Shown here one piece after another: positions 12,203 to 21,818 of a DNA stretch of 64,000 nt. Under the pieces are notes generated by a model. It had not been told where the DNA came from. It did not search any database and saw only the letters and a list, made by a program, of their open reading frames with translations. A program made the position numbers and the translations under genes. Positions within the stretch are counted from its first letter, which is position 1. The number at the start of each line of letters is the position of its first letter. The stretch is from Selaginella tamariscina (Eukaryota; Streptophyta; Lycopodiopsida; Selaginellales; Selaginellaceae), in assembly GCA_003024785.1 (NCBI GenBank), contig PUQB01000542.1, positions 107,123 to 171,122 on the forward strand. The letters run 5' to 3'.

Positions 12203-12273
12203 GGGTAGGTAGCTCAGTGGTAAAGCACCTGACACTGGTGTGAGAGGTCTCGGGTTCAATCCCCGGCCTTTCC
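12203..12273 (+). repeat. tRNA-like sequence, copy 2
   Basis: Second 71-base tRNA-like sequence. Its T arm is better than in copy 1 (TCGGG/CCCGG around TTCAATC), the B box is intact and the A box reads TAGCTCAGTGG. The acceptor GGGTAGG pairs with CCTTTCC except at one position. The anticodon arm is again poor. Lead-in and tail match those of copy 1. Confidence 0.6.
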
Positions 12274-12299
12274 AGATCCGTTTTCCAATAACTATCACA

Positions 12300-12836
12300 T
12301 TCCTGGACGCACCCAAATCCATTCTTGAGGCAACAATAGGTGTGTCACTTAAACCTAGAAGGTAGCAAAACCACCCAAATCCATTCTTGAGGCAACAATA
12401 GGTGTGTCACTTAAACCAAACTCTATCCCAAGGCATAGGTGTGTCACCCAAATCCATTCTTGAGGCAACAATAGGTGTGTCACTTAAACCTAGAAGGTAG
12501 CAAAACCACCCAAATCCATTCTTGAGGCAACAATAGGTGTGTCACTTAAACCAACTCTATCCCAAGGCATAGGTGTGTCACTTAAACCTAGAAGGTAGCA
12601 AAACCACCTTGAGGCAACAATAGGTGTGTCACTTAAACCAAACTCTATCCCAAGGCATAGGTGTGTCACTTAAACCTAGAAGGTAGCAAAACCACCCAAA
12701 TCCATTATTGTTGCCTGTCACTTAAACCAAACTCTATCCCAAGGCATAGGTGTGTCACTTAAACCTAGAAGGTAGCAAAACCACCCAATCCATTCTGAGG
12801 CAACAATAGGTGTGTCACTTAAACAAACTCTATCCC
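12300..12836 (-). repeat. Tandem array of a piece of the cysteine-rich gene
   Basis: Repeated units of two kinds. One contains AAATCCATTCTTGAGGCAAC, the other CAAACTCTATCCCAAGGCAT. On the minus strand the first is the intron-3' splice site-exon junction of the cysteine-rich gene (compare 35,190-35,245) and the second is its upstream region (compare 34,885-34,905). The array is therefore local re-duplication of a gene piece, with about eight copies of the splice-junction block in differing states of completeness. No intact gene remains. Confidence 0.75.
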
Positions 12837-13234
12837 AAGGCATGCTTTCTTCAGATTTGCTTATAAACTCCTGGGCTAACATATTTTATTTAGTGAATTC
12901 TACTTCTTTCTTTCGCTTCGTTTACACAAAGTCGGCAGGATGTGCAAGACAGAGCAGTGCTCAATGCGCATCTAGACTCAAAGATACAATATTTGAAGCC
13001 GAACTACTTGCGCTCCTACCACATCATACTTTGACTTACTGAAGGGGCTTTTACAATCACATGAATAGATGCTGCTTGGATGACACAACTTAAATATGCT
13101 CCTAGAAGTTAGAACAGAGTGACATCAATTTTAATATTTGTACATACATAATTATATCATGTAGTTTACCAAAGTATAGAAATATCGTCCATTTACAATA
13201 GCACATTGCATTGAATGTCCATTTCAATCTTTTG
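12837..13234. other. Flank of the cysteine-rich gene copy and of element A
   Basis: 12,837-12,880 continues, on the minus strand, the 5' region of the cysteine-rich gene. 13,010-13,125 is a same-strand near-copy of 34,664-34,775 (shared ACTTTGACTTACTGAAGGGG). 12,930-12,970 resembles 27,588-27,640. An open frame at 12,812-13,042 has no recognised similarity and is probably chance. Confidence 0.5.
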
Positions 13235-13243
13235 CTTCTGGAG
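13235..13243. repeat. Target-site duplication of element A, left
   Basis: CTTCTGGAG, repeated exactly at 21,123-21,131. Nine bases is the length usual for Mutator-like elements. Confidence 0.85.
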
Positions 13244-13377
13244 GAGTCCCGACAAAAAGAGGGCTTCCGGGCTTCCGGGCTTCCGGCTTGGACCCGGAAT
13301 ATTCTAAAGAATCTACCAGAATATTCTTAGAATATTCCTAAATATTCTTAGAATTTAGGATTTTGGCTCAGTCGGCA
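13244..13377 (+). repeat. Left end of element A: inverted repeat, GAATATTC cluster and half-site
   Basis: After the terminal repeat come three CGGGCTTCC-type blocks, then AGAATATTC motifs at about 13,300, 13,323 and 13,332 with degenerate ones after them, then a CAGTCGGCA half-site at 13,369-13,377 that matches the internal palindrome array. Likely transposase and regulator binding region (inference). Confidence 0.7.
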
Positions 13378-13468
13378 ATTAACAACAAAAAATATTTAAT
13401 CATAGCCATGTTTATACTGTATTATTAAATGTTTTATTTCAACACCAAAGAGTACAATTCAACACTTG

Positions 13469-16400
13469 TCACTTCTTCTTACGATTGAGCAATGCTGCAA
13501 TTCGTGAACCACCAGTCCTACTTGACGTCGCTATTGGTTGGGTTGGGATTTCCTCTGGCTGGATGTTCTCTTTAATCCTGTTCATAGCAATTCTCCCGAG
13601 CTCAGGGTTCTTCTCAGTCCCAACAATGTTTCTCCCCAGCTCGATAGCTGCAAGCATTGAGGACCCCGTACCACTGCCTATATCCCAGATAAGATCACCT
13701 GGCCGGGTGAGTCGTTCTATCACGAGCTGCATCAATCGAGTGCTCTTCGGTTGGTAGTCCATCCTGCATGTGAAGATAATGGTAAATACTTAATTTGAAA
13801 TGAAATGCCTACCATGCTTCTTGGAACCGCTCAGGATTATCAACAAGAATTGTTGATGACAAACGCAGTGGATTATCGCGCAATCCTCTAGATGCATCTT
13901 GGAAGACAAGAAGGAGCAGGATGCTCTCCTGTTAAAATCAAAATCATTAATGAACTTCATGAATAAAGAAAAAAGTACCTTCATCTTGTTGCGGTAGCCC
14001 CAACCACGCCCTCTGTAGATGTAGTACGTTGCAGCAAGTTGAAGGTCCACCACACTTGCAGCTCGGACAACTTGATCCCAGGTGTTTGCTGCAGCAAACA
14101 CAACCAACCAACCATTTGCAGCCATATGCATACCTGCAAACTGGAGTGCTTCATCGAACTTCACTGGATCAAGGTAGAGGTATGGCGTATCACTCGTTGT
14201 ATTTCCTGGCAAGGTCCCATTTGGAAGGTCGAAGATCACCAAGTTGAAACCATATTCTCCCGCAATATGCTGGTAGCGAGTCTGGCTGTCAGCTGTATGG
14301 TACCTGGCCACCTGTGTCTGAACTTTTCTATAAGGAACCAGTCTAGCGTCAGGAACCTCCTCTTCCTTCTCATCCGTGAGCACGGCCTGTTGCATCTCCT
14401 CGATGTCATCAATCGCCAAGAAATTATCACCTCGAGTTGTAGCAAGTGAAGGGACGAATGTGACCAAGTCATCCTTGATGTCCATGGTTCCCTGCGATGG
14501 TAGCACTTCAGATAAATTGAAGAAGGCAGCTGGTCGCGAGTAGTGGAGGTGCCAGCTACTGTATCTGAGGTCTTCTTTGACTGCTGCACAGGCTGACGCC
14601 GCTTTGCCTTGGCCTTTGTCTTCTTAATGAAGTCGACCTCTGCCGGATCCCATGAGATGCATGGGAGATCTTTTGAGTGTTCATTGTAGAGATCCTTCTC
14701 CCATGTTGGTGGTTGCCCAGGTGGATAATCAAGCCAGAACGGTACGTGTACACGCTCGAACTCTGTCAGGCCAGATCTTGTCTTCGACCACATGTGTGGT
14801 GCTTCCATGTAATCTGACCAGAATACCATAGTCTGTGTGTGAGGCACCTTTCTCGCTGCGACATACCTGTAATGAACATATAGTAGTGTCAGAATGTAAC
14901 AATGTCAAGAAGATCATCCTTACCTCCAAATCATCCTTCTTGCTGTCTCTTCGTGTTCGAGGAACTCTTTCGCTCTATGGAGTAAGTGAACTTCACACAC
15001 TCATGGAATGGCTGGAACATCACGTTCTTGCATTTTACCCGCACTTCATCGCACCAAGTCGTGAAATCTGTAACCGGCCTGGTCCACTCGCCATCCTCGA
15101 TGAGTCCCGTGAGAATCTGTACTGCCTCCTCTCTGATTGCCGCCAATACAAATCGATAGTAAACCACCTTATCCACTCCTTATCCTGAACACCCGGCAAT
15201 CCAAGTGTCTCTTGCTCTCTCTTCAGATCGAGACGTACCAGTTTATTGAAGTACATGATTCTCGTCTCGTTTGGAATTCTCGCCCTTGAAAGCGCGTACA
15301 GCTTTTCCAACCCCATCCATCTGCATTGTTTCCATGTGATTTGGGTCACCTTGTCGAACCACTCTTCACCCAATGCAGGATCGATGATGGCTAAGATCTT
15401 CATCATGCGCTTGTCATGCTTAATGTAGACCTGTTGTTGCTCCTGGTATTTGTTGCCTTTGGATGCCCTTGCAGCCTTCTCAAGATCATCCTCAATCTCA
15501 CTCTGTAATTCACAGACGTAATCAACTAAGTGATATAAGTGTGAGACGTGGTACCTCAAAAAAAGATCTTTGCACAGATCAAATTCGGAAGTGGATGCCA
15601 AGCTTGTTGTCCAGTCGCGCTTTCCTTCCACTTTCTTATGTCATCTCGTTCCTTGTCACTGAGCCTGGCCAAGATCTTCGCTGTGCCCTCCTCACTGGTG
15701 CAACATGTCTTCACAGATAGCAGAAGATGTGGCAGTGTGGTTTGCACTGCCGTTGCGGAGGAACTGCATATTTGAAAAGCTCGAAGTTAGTTAATCCTAT
15801 GATCTAGAGGTCACTACTGTTTACCTATTAATTTGCTGAAACATTGTCACAAGCTGAAGATTATCCATGACCCCAGCACGGATGAAGCCTGAACGCACTC
15901 TCACTGCCCACTGATCTTATCTTCCGTGTCTTCTGTGTACAGCTTCTGAAGCACCTTTAGCCTGTGATTACCATCCCAACAGATGAACTTCTTCATCGAA
16001 AGCATTGGTGCCCATTGCCGGAACATGTCGGACTGAAGCTCCTCCTCAAAAGCCAAATGCTGAGCATACATCGCTTCATCGCTTCTCAATGCTGCCAGAT
16101 CTGCATCTGTCATGGGGTCCCCAACTTGAAGGATGAACTGAGTGGTGTTGCGCAAATAACCAACTGCCTTCTTGAAACTCCTAGTCAAAGATTCCAGATC
16201 CGCTGGATTGACTCTCCGCACCTGCTCATTTCCCAGAATTCGGCAAATAGGGACATCCGGTGCCTCTCCATATTCTCGGATTGTGATCTTCGCGAGAAGA
16301 CGCACTGCACTCTCCGAATGCATGCTGGCTGCAATGTTGTAAACTTCCTCATTATCTGGCACTTCTGCTTTCCCCTTCTTCTTCTTCTTAGCAGCCTCTG

Positions 16401-16782
16401 AATCTCCAGCAGCTTTGCGTCGTCTCTTCTTGCTCTTGGGTTCATCCTCTTCGTCACTCGACAAAGTCACTGCGCATGAGGCTTGTGTGCCTTCTGTCTG
16501 CTCCTGTGTCTCCTGTGGTAAGACATCATCCTCAACTTCTTCAACAAAGTCTGATTGTTCTTGTTGGGGTTGAACTACATCCTCTTGCTCTCCTGACCAG
16601 TCCTGCTGGCTTGCCTGTTCAACTGGAGCATCACTTGAAGGTCCTTGTTCCTGAACCACAGCCAGCTTCCTACTTCCTCTCCCACGACCCCGACGCCCTC
16701 TCTGAATTGCAGCTCTAGCTTCTGCTTCTCTCTCAGTAGGCTCCTTCATCTTCTTTTCTTGTAAACGTTGTGAAGAGCGCAT
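13469..16782 (-). pseudogene. Element A cargo: ParB-like plus N6/N4 methyltransferase-like protein, frame-shifted
   Basis: Minus strand, seven exons parallel to the intact copy in element B: 16,782 to about 15,815; 15,763-15,555; 15,502 to about 15,185; about 15,150-14,930; 14,867-13,979; 13,928-13,813; 13,763-13,469. The N-terminal 180 residues are charged and low-complexity. Next is a ParB/sulfiredoxin-like module ending in FICWDGNHRLKVLQKL, then a helical middle, then EFERVHVPFWLDYPPG. The methyltransferase-like part follows, with FNLVIFDLPNG where the catalytic DPPY would be, then KSTRLMQLVIERLTRPGD and the SAM motif WDIGSGTGSSMLAA. The C-terminus is lysine-rich (RKKK). Frame changes are needed near 15,915 (before QWAVRVRSGF), near 15,130, near 14,970 and near 14,520, so the gene is decayed. 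Gene order IV-X-I is the permuted beta class. Function is unknown. Confidence 0.75.
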
Positions 16783-16865
16783 CTACAAAAGCAATAAGGT
16801 TTAACAAAAAAGTAATAAATGTTCAAAGATGTTTAATAAAAATTAAAAAAACATACTAGCCCTCA

Positions 16866-17276
16866 CAGTCGGCGTGCCGACTGAGAGAGCAGTTGCTGTA
16901 AGTCCCAGTCGGCATGCCGACTGGGCTGGCTCAACAAAGGGAGTCCCAGTCGGCATGCCGACTGGGACTGGCATCAAAGGGAGTCCCAGTCGGCATGCCG
17001 ACTGGGACTGGCAACAAAGGGAGTCCCAGTCGGCATGCCGACTGGGCTGGCAACAAAGGGAGGCCCAGTCGGCATGCCGACTGGGACTGGGAACGAAACA
17101 AGGCCCAGTCAAAATGCTAGGTGGGACTAGAACAGTCAACCCTAGTCAAAATGCTGACTGGGGCTGGAACAGTCAACCCCGGTCAAAATGTTGACTGGAT
17201 CTGGAACAGTCCACCCCAGTCGGCCTGCCGACTGGGACGGACAACGAAGTCAGTCCGAGTCGGCAGGCCGACTCGG
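16866..17276. promoter_or_regulatory. Array of eleven palindromes between the divergent genes of element A
   Basis: Eleven units begin at 16,866, 16,906, 16,947, 16,987, 17,027, 17,066, 17,106, 17,143, 17,180, 17,217 and 17,257, a spacing of 37-41 bp. Eight carry a full palindrome of the form AGTCGGC-NN-GCCGACT (most often centred on AT, extended by CCC/GGG to 22 bp). Three (17,106, 17,143, 17,180) carry the altered form AGTCAAAATGCT. The array lies between the start codons of the cargo gene (16,782) and the transposase (17,752). Half-sites CAGTCGGCA recur near both ends of A and C. This is what an operator or replication/partition iteron array looks like; the bound protein is not known. Confidence 0.85.
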
Positions 17277-17751
17277 ATTTCTTGCAACTGTGAAGAGATG
17301 TAAAAAGATGAACAGATCATGAAAAGATCATGAGCAGATCATGAAGAAATCAGAAAATACTCACCCCCTCAATGGAAGCCTATTGTGATTAATCCCTGGA
17401 GCCACACTTGCTCCACGCTATGCCCCCAAATGCGCCGCTGCTCCACGAAAACCTAGCCGCCCTAATTGCAAAACCCTAGCCGCCCTAAATCAATTAAAAA
17501 CCAACCTAATTTCTGTAAACATATTGCATGCATGATCGCCACTTGTACATAGTAAAACTTTTTAATTTACAAAAAACCTACCCAGACGCAGTAAATTAAT
17601 TTCACTCTTCTACCCAGACGCACGCAATTAATATTATTTTTAATATTTGTCAATGAAATGATTGCCTCACGACTAACAAACACATTAACCATCGTGTGTA
17701 ATATGTTCATTGTCTTTGAATTTTAACTTTTGTTTGTTCCATTTTTGCTAC
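17277..17751. promoter_or_regulatory. 5' region of the element A transposase gene
   Basis: AT-rich stretch between the palindrome array and the transposase start, containing CCTAGCCGCCCTAA repeated twice and a pyrimidine-rich run before the start codon. Probably the promoter and 5' leader of the transposase. No clear TATA box can be chosen with confidence. Confidence 0.4.
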
Positions 17752-20700
17752 ATGGCAAGAATCAGCTACAATGGTGTTGACAAGGACTTCCCTGCAGATG
17801 AAGATGGTATTGCATTTGTCTTTGAAACAGATCTCAGGTCTGCATTTGACATTCCACCTTGGCAATCTTTTAAAGTGCTGCATTTGATGTCTGTTGTTGG
17901 TGGAGATGCTGCGAATGTTGAGGTAGAACCAGAAGGGGCAAGAGCTAGCAGTTTTGTGTATTACACACTTCTTCCTTCCAAAGGACCGCTATTCCGGTTG
18001 GAGACAACAGATCGGGACAATTCTATGGTAACAATACTTCGCAATAGTCAGAGATGTAGGATTGGGAAGCAACTGGTGGTCTCGTCATCGATTCAGCAAG
18101 TTGCTGAGGTCCCAGAAGATTGCAACGGAAATGTGATTTACGAGTTGCCAGCACACGAAACAATGAAGGACAAGTACAAAGGGATGAATAGGAAGGATGG
18201 GTGTGATTACTGGACTCAACGCTGCACAACACATTGGAATGTTCCAGCTCGTGTTAGTCGCAGTTCATGTATTGGCCACATGAAATGCGTAAAGGAAACA
18301 TGTCCGTTCATCAGCTTCAGTAAGAAAGCAAATGACTGCCAATTTAAGGGCACCATTGATAAAGTCCAGTTATCTTCAGATGGTAGAGTGCTTGGAATGA
18401 AGTGTGTGCATTGCAACAATGAGCCCCTTCTAGTGCAGACATGCTCCGTTGTTGCATATTACATAATTCCAGATGATATCACATGCACGAGGCTTTTCAT
18501 CCATCTTGGAGAACATCAACACCCACGTAGACCACCCGAATCCATGGTCTCTAAAGACAGAGCTAAGGAGACAATCAACAAAGCAGTCGCTGCAACCCCA
18601 AGAACTAATCAACGTGTCATAGAGTTTCAAGCAGCACGCAATATAATTTTGGAAAAACTGGTAACAGATTCTGGAGATGTATCATACGACAAGGTTCTGT
18701 CAGATCTACTACCACTCACAAATCACCGCCGGTAAAAAAAAAATTATTATTTCCTTTTGGAGATGCTTAACCTTTCCAATGTAGAACAAGAGAATGGATA
18801 TCTCAGGCTAGAACAACAGACACTCGTTTCAAAGAAGGTTACGAAGGACTTCTGCAGTTAAAGAAGAAGCTATCAATCCCATTCATACATGTTATCCACA
18901 TACCCGGAATGGACCTCAACGGAGCTGAAGAGCAGCCTTTAATCTTCAAAATGACGGTTGCCGGCCCAGGATCCGGAATAGACTACATTAGAAGGTGTCA
19001 ATCTGGAGGTGATCTCGAACAGCAGTGGGTGGTGCTAGACCACACATATCGTATTGATGATTGGTGTACACTGGGAATACATCTCTATGATCCATTGTAA
19101 GTATTAACATATCTATGTTTTAAAATACTTACTAATATAATGCACTTATGTTTGTGTAGTTTAAGGTCGATGGTGACACTTGCTTATGGTGACATGATCA
19201 GGGAGGATAGTGTGGCGGTGATCAAATTTTTGAACACTATGCTTCAAGTGTGCAGCAAGCAAGGACTTCATAATGTGAACTTTGCGGGGTTCATGTCAGA
19301 TGAGTCAGGTGCAATTTGGTTAGCATTGCGTCAAGTTTTCAACAATGGGTCAAAGATGAGAGGAAGAGAAAGGAGTTGTTTGTTCCATTACATGCAGTCA
19401 GTGCGTCAAGTTACAAAGAAGTGGATACTTGAGGAACACAGGGAGGAGCACATGAACCTTGCACGCTCATGGCCTGCAGCACTAACCAACCAAGATAAGT
19501 TGGAACGACGAGTAATGTTGGAGTCATTTTGGGAAGGCAGGTCCAGTAACGTTAGCGCTTTGCAAACATGGCTGTCATGGTGGGCAAGACATGAAGATCA
19601 TATTTCCATGACAGAGATAATTGACTTGACAGAAGATGGTGTTGCGAATGTGCCTACCACTAACAACTCCGAAGTTGTTCATGCAAGAGCACGAAGAGCA
19701 AGGCTGACGAAGCGTGTTCCTTTGTTGGAGGCAACAATGTTAGATTTAACAGATGCTGTTTTCCAAAGTGCAAAGGTCAAGGCATCATTTGAAGGGAGAT
19801 ATTCAGGCACAGGTCCTTCCATGGAAACTCTTCTGAAACGTGCACAGCAGAAACTTTCAGCGGGAAAATCAGTGTCTCCAACAACTTTTGCAAATCTTGT
19901 TAGTGATGAAGAGCATCTTGCAAGTCCAGAGTTTGCCTCTACAACAAATGTTCGTGTTCGAACCGTTCGTCAACCGTCAACTGGGGACCATGGGATTGAT
20001 GCACTTCGTACACATAGACATGACACACAATATGCAGAACAAGTCATCCCAAATGCACGCAGGAAAAAACTCAAGTTTCAAGATGTCAATGTCACTGAAA
20101 GAGAGACGTTGATGACTCAGTGGGCCATCAGACGCATTGGGGAGGCAAGTCAGGTGAAATGTCTAGGTCTCACTCAGGACGGTAACAGCAAGTGTGGCAG
20201 ACCCATAGGATATCCACATCGTGTACCGGCACCAGGATTTCACGGTAGACGGCAATATACAAATGCATTTGGGAACATTGAGTTCACTCATCAGATGCTA
20301 TGGTTCTGCCCACGCGATTCTTGTTGCTTCAGACGACCATATGCAGGGATTCCTCCTGAGAGTATTCCAGAAGTTCCAGAGGTTTGGCCAGTTCAAAAAG
20401 GAACAAACTTGAATGCAAATGAGGTTGAAGCTCTTCTGAAAGCAGGATTCAAGTTGGAGGGATTTGAAGAAATGGTAGACGACAGTAGTAGCCGAATGGA
20501 TCGAACACCATCACCACCAAGAGGAGAGGGAGCACATAGAGTACCAACATACCATGGACGGAGTGTGCGAACACCAACAAGAATGTCCAAGGAACATGAG
20601 AAACATTACAACCAGGCAAAGATTCTTCAAGGTCGGATCAACAACGTGGAGGTGGTTCAAAGAGGGAAGACTGAGGCCTTCATTGTCTCTGCAGGCATGC

Positions 20701-20924
20701 AATCTGCTAAGGTAACAATTTCTGCTGTTCCGTCATGCACTTGTGCAACTTTTCAGAAAGCCAAGAACTGGAGCCCCTGCCAACACATGTATTTTGTGTA
20801 CACTCATGTTCTTGGATTAGACCCAACGATTACTTACTTCTTACAGAGGCGGACCCTTACTCCAGCAGAAGTGCATCGGTTATTGGTTGGTTGCAAGCGC
20901 AATGTCGAACCTGCGACTTTTTAA
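17752..20924 (+). CDS. Element A transposase, Mutator-like, intact
   Basis: Three exons (17,752-18,731; 18,785-19,096; 19,160-20,924) joined by introns of 53 and 63 bp with GT-AG ends; 1,018 residues, no break. I chose the start at MARISYNG because element B's protein begins MARIVYGN in the same place. Residues about 145-270 hold a WRKY/GCM1-like zinc finger (YKGMNRKDGCDYW, spaced Cys pairs, ending FIHLGEHQHP). The DDE core has a first Asp in WVVLDHTYRIDD, a second in FAGFMSDESGAIW, the Mutator-type CxxH in RSCLFHYMQSV, and Glu in TTNNSEVVHARARRAR. A SWIM finger (CTCATFQKAKNWSPCQHMYF) lies near the C-terminus. The protein should bind the element ends and cut and join DNA. Because it is unbroken, element A may be young or recently active. 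Confidence 0.88.
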
Positions 20925-20946
20925 GTTTAGTCGGTATAGTAAAGTC

Positions 20947-21122
20947 TAGTCGGCAAATAATTAGCGTTTTTCACTTGTTGGTCGGCATTTTATAATGAAA
21001 GTTAAAGATAATCTACTTGGCAGAATATTCTAGAATATTCCCTTTTATTTGACAGAATATTCCTGGATATTCGGGAATATGCGAAAAGCCCGTTGTACGA
21101 AGCCCGGTTTTTGCCAATCCTC
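20947..21122 (-). repeat. Right end of element A: half-sites, GAATATTC cluster and inverted repeat
   Basis: Mirror image of the left end. It has TAGTCGGCA and TGGTCGGCA half-sites (about 20,947 and 20,981), then AGAATATTC motifs at about 21,021, 21,030 and 21,055, then CGGGCTTCG blocks on the complementary strand and the terminal GAGGATTGGC. Confidence 0.7.
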
Positions 21123-21131
21123 CTTCTGGAG
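21123..21131. repeat. Target-site duplication of element A, right
   Basis: CTTCTGGAG, identical to 13,235-13,243. Confidence 0.85.
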
Positions 21132-21604
21132 CCTACAAAATTACTTAAAAACGTTAGGTCACATTGTTGTACTAAATCAGTTTGTAAAGCTAAATTACAT
21201 TTTTTTTGCCAGGCTCTCATTTATTGTAACATTCAATAAAGCCAAAATTTTAATTTCAAATATGGGTATCTGATGCTATAGCTTATTTTGAAAAAGAATT
21301 GCCTGAATAGTTTCTGTGCCAGATATTGATGTTGGATCCGGAGACTGGGAGAAGCTCGGTTCAAGTCTTTGAATCCATCCATGCTGGTCAAATGCGGGAG
21401 CCTAAGAGCTGAACATTACCCAACAAGGTTTCCTAGACATCTGTTCAGGAATAAATTTTGGAAACTGGGCTTGCAGATTTATTACACTCGTGTTGCTGCA
21501 GGACATGGGCCACACAAACGACAAGGGGTAGTGCTGTATATAATAATCAATTTGAGATTCATTAGCATATTCAGTAGTCTATTATGGCAATTTCTACTAA
21601 GCTT
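21132..21604 (+). repeat. Repeat R, copy 1, part between elements A and C
   Basis: Near-copy of the reverse complement of about 27,450-26,935 (shared GAAAAAGAATTGCCTGAA, GGATCCGGAGACTGGGAGAA, CGTGTTGCTGCAGGACA). Homology stops at 21,604 (CTAAGCTT) and resumes at 56,703 (GCATGGAAATTGTT), positions that are adjacent in copy 2. A protein-like frame in copy 2 suggests that R derives from a host gene, not recognised. Confidence 0.75.
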
Positions 21605-21818
21605 GTTCTCCCACGGTCACCAGACCAGAGGGTCTCGGCGAAAGGAGGCTCTGGCTCAGGAGGCTTCATATTATTTTGATATTCTAGGGTTATTCTAGCA
21701 TATTCTAGAATATCTCAAGAATATTCTAGAATATATAAGTTTTTTTAATATGCCGACTGGCTTAATATATGTCGACTGGCTTAATAAAGCATTATCCTAA
21801 ACCCTAAACCATTTATCC

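Larger units (their letters stand above)
13244..21122 (+). mobile_element. Element A: large Mutator-like transposon with methyltransferase-like cargo
   Basis: 7,879 bp bounded by 9-bp direct repeats (13,235-13,243 and 21,123-21,131). The ends form an imperfect terminal inverted repeat: GAGTCCCGACAAAAAG at the left and, complemented, GAGGATTGGCAAAAACCGGG at the right, followed on both sides by CGGGCTT blocks and a cluster of GAATATTC. Inside are two divergent genes, a minus-strand ParB-like/methyltransferase-like gene (16,782-13,469) and a plus-strand transposase (17,752-20,924), separated by a palindrome array. The transposase reads through without a break; the cargo gene has several frame changes. 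The 9-bp duplication, DDE core with CxxH motif, and SWIM finger place it in or beside the Mutator superfamily. Confidence 0.88.

Noticed and set aside
10872-12273. Functional tRNA genes
   Set aside because: The acceptor, D and T regions look right, but the anticodon stems do not pair, base 33 is not U, and the two copies would have different anticodons. Treated as tRNA-derived repeats.
16866-17276. CRISPR array
   Set aside because: Units are 37-41 bp apart, but the spacers are themselves near-identical, the repeat is a perfect palindrome, there are no cas genes, and the context is a plant transposon.
16843-17303. Open frames with repeated SACRLG, SRHADW and MPTG units
   Set aside because: They are translations of the palindrome array in different frames and strands. 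The repeat is explained by DNA structure, not a repeat protein.
13244-21122. Classification of element A as a Helitron or CACTA element
   Set aside because: It has inverted ends and a 9-bp target duplication. Helitrons have neither, and CACTA elements make 3-bp duplications and have a different transposase.
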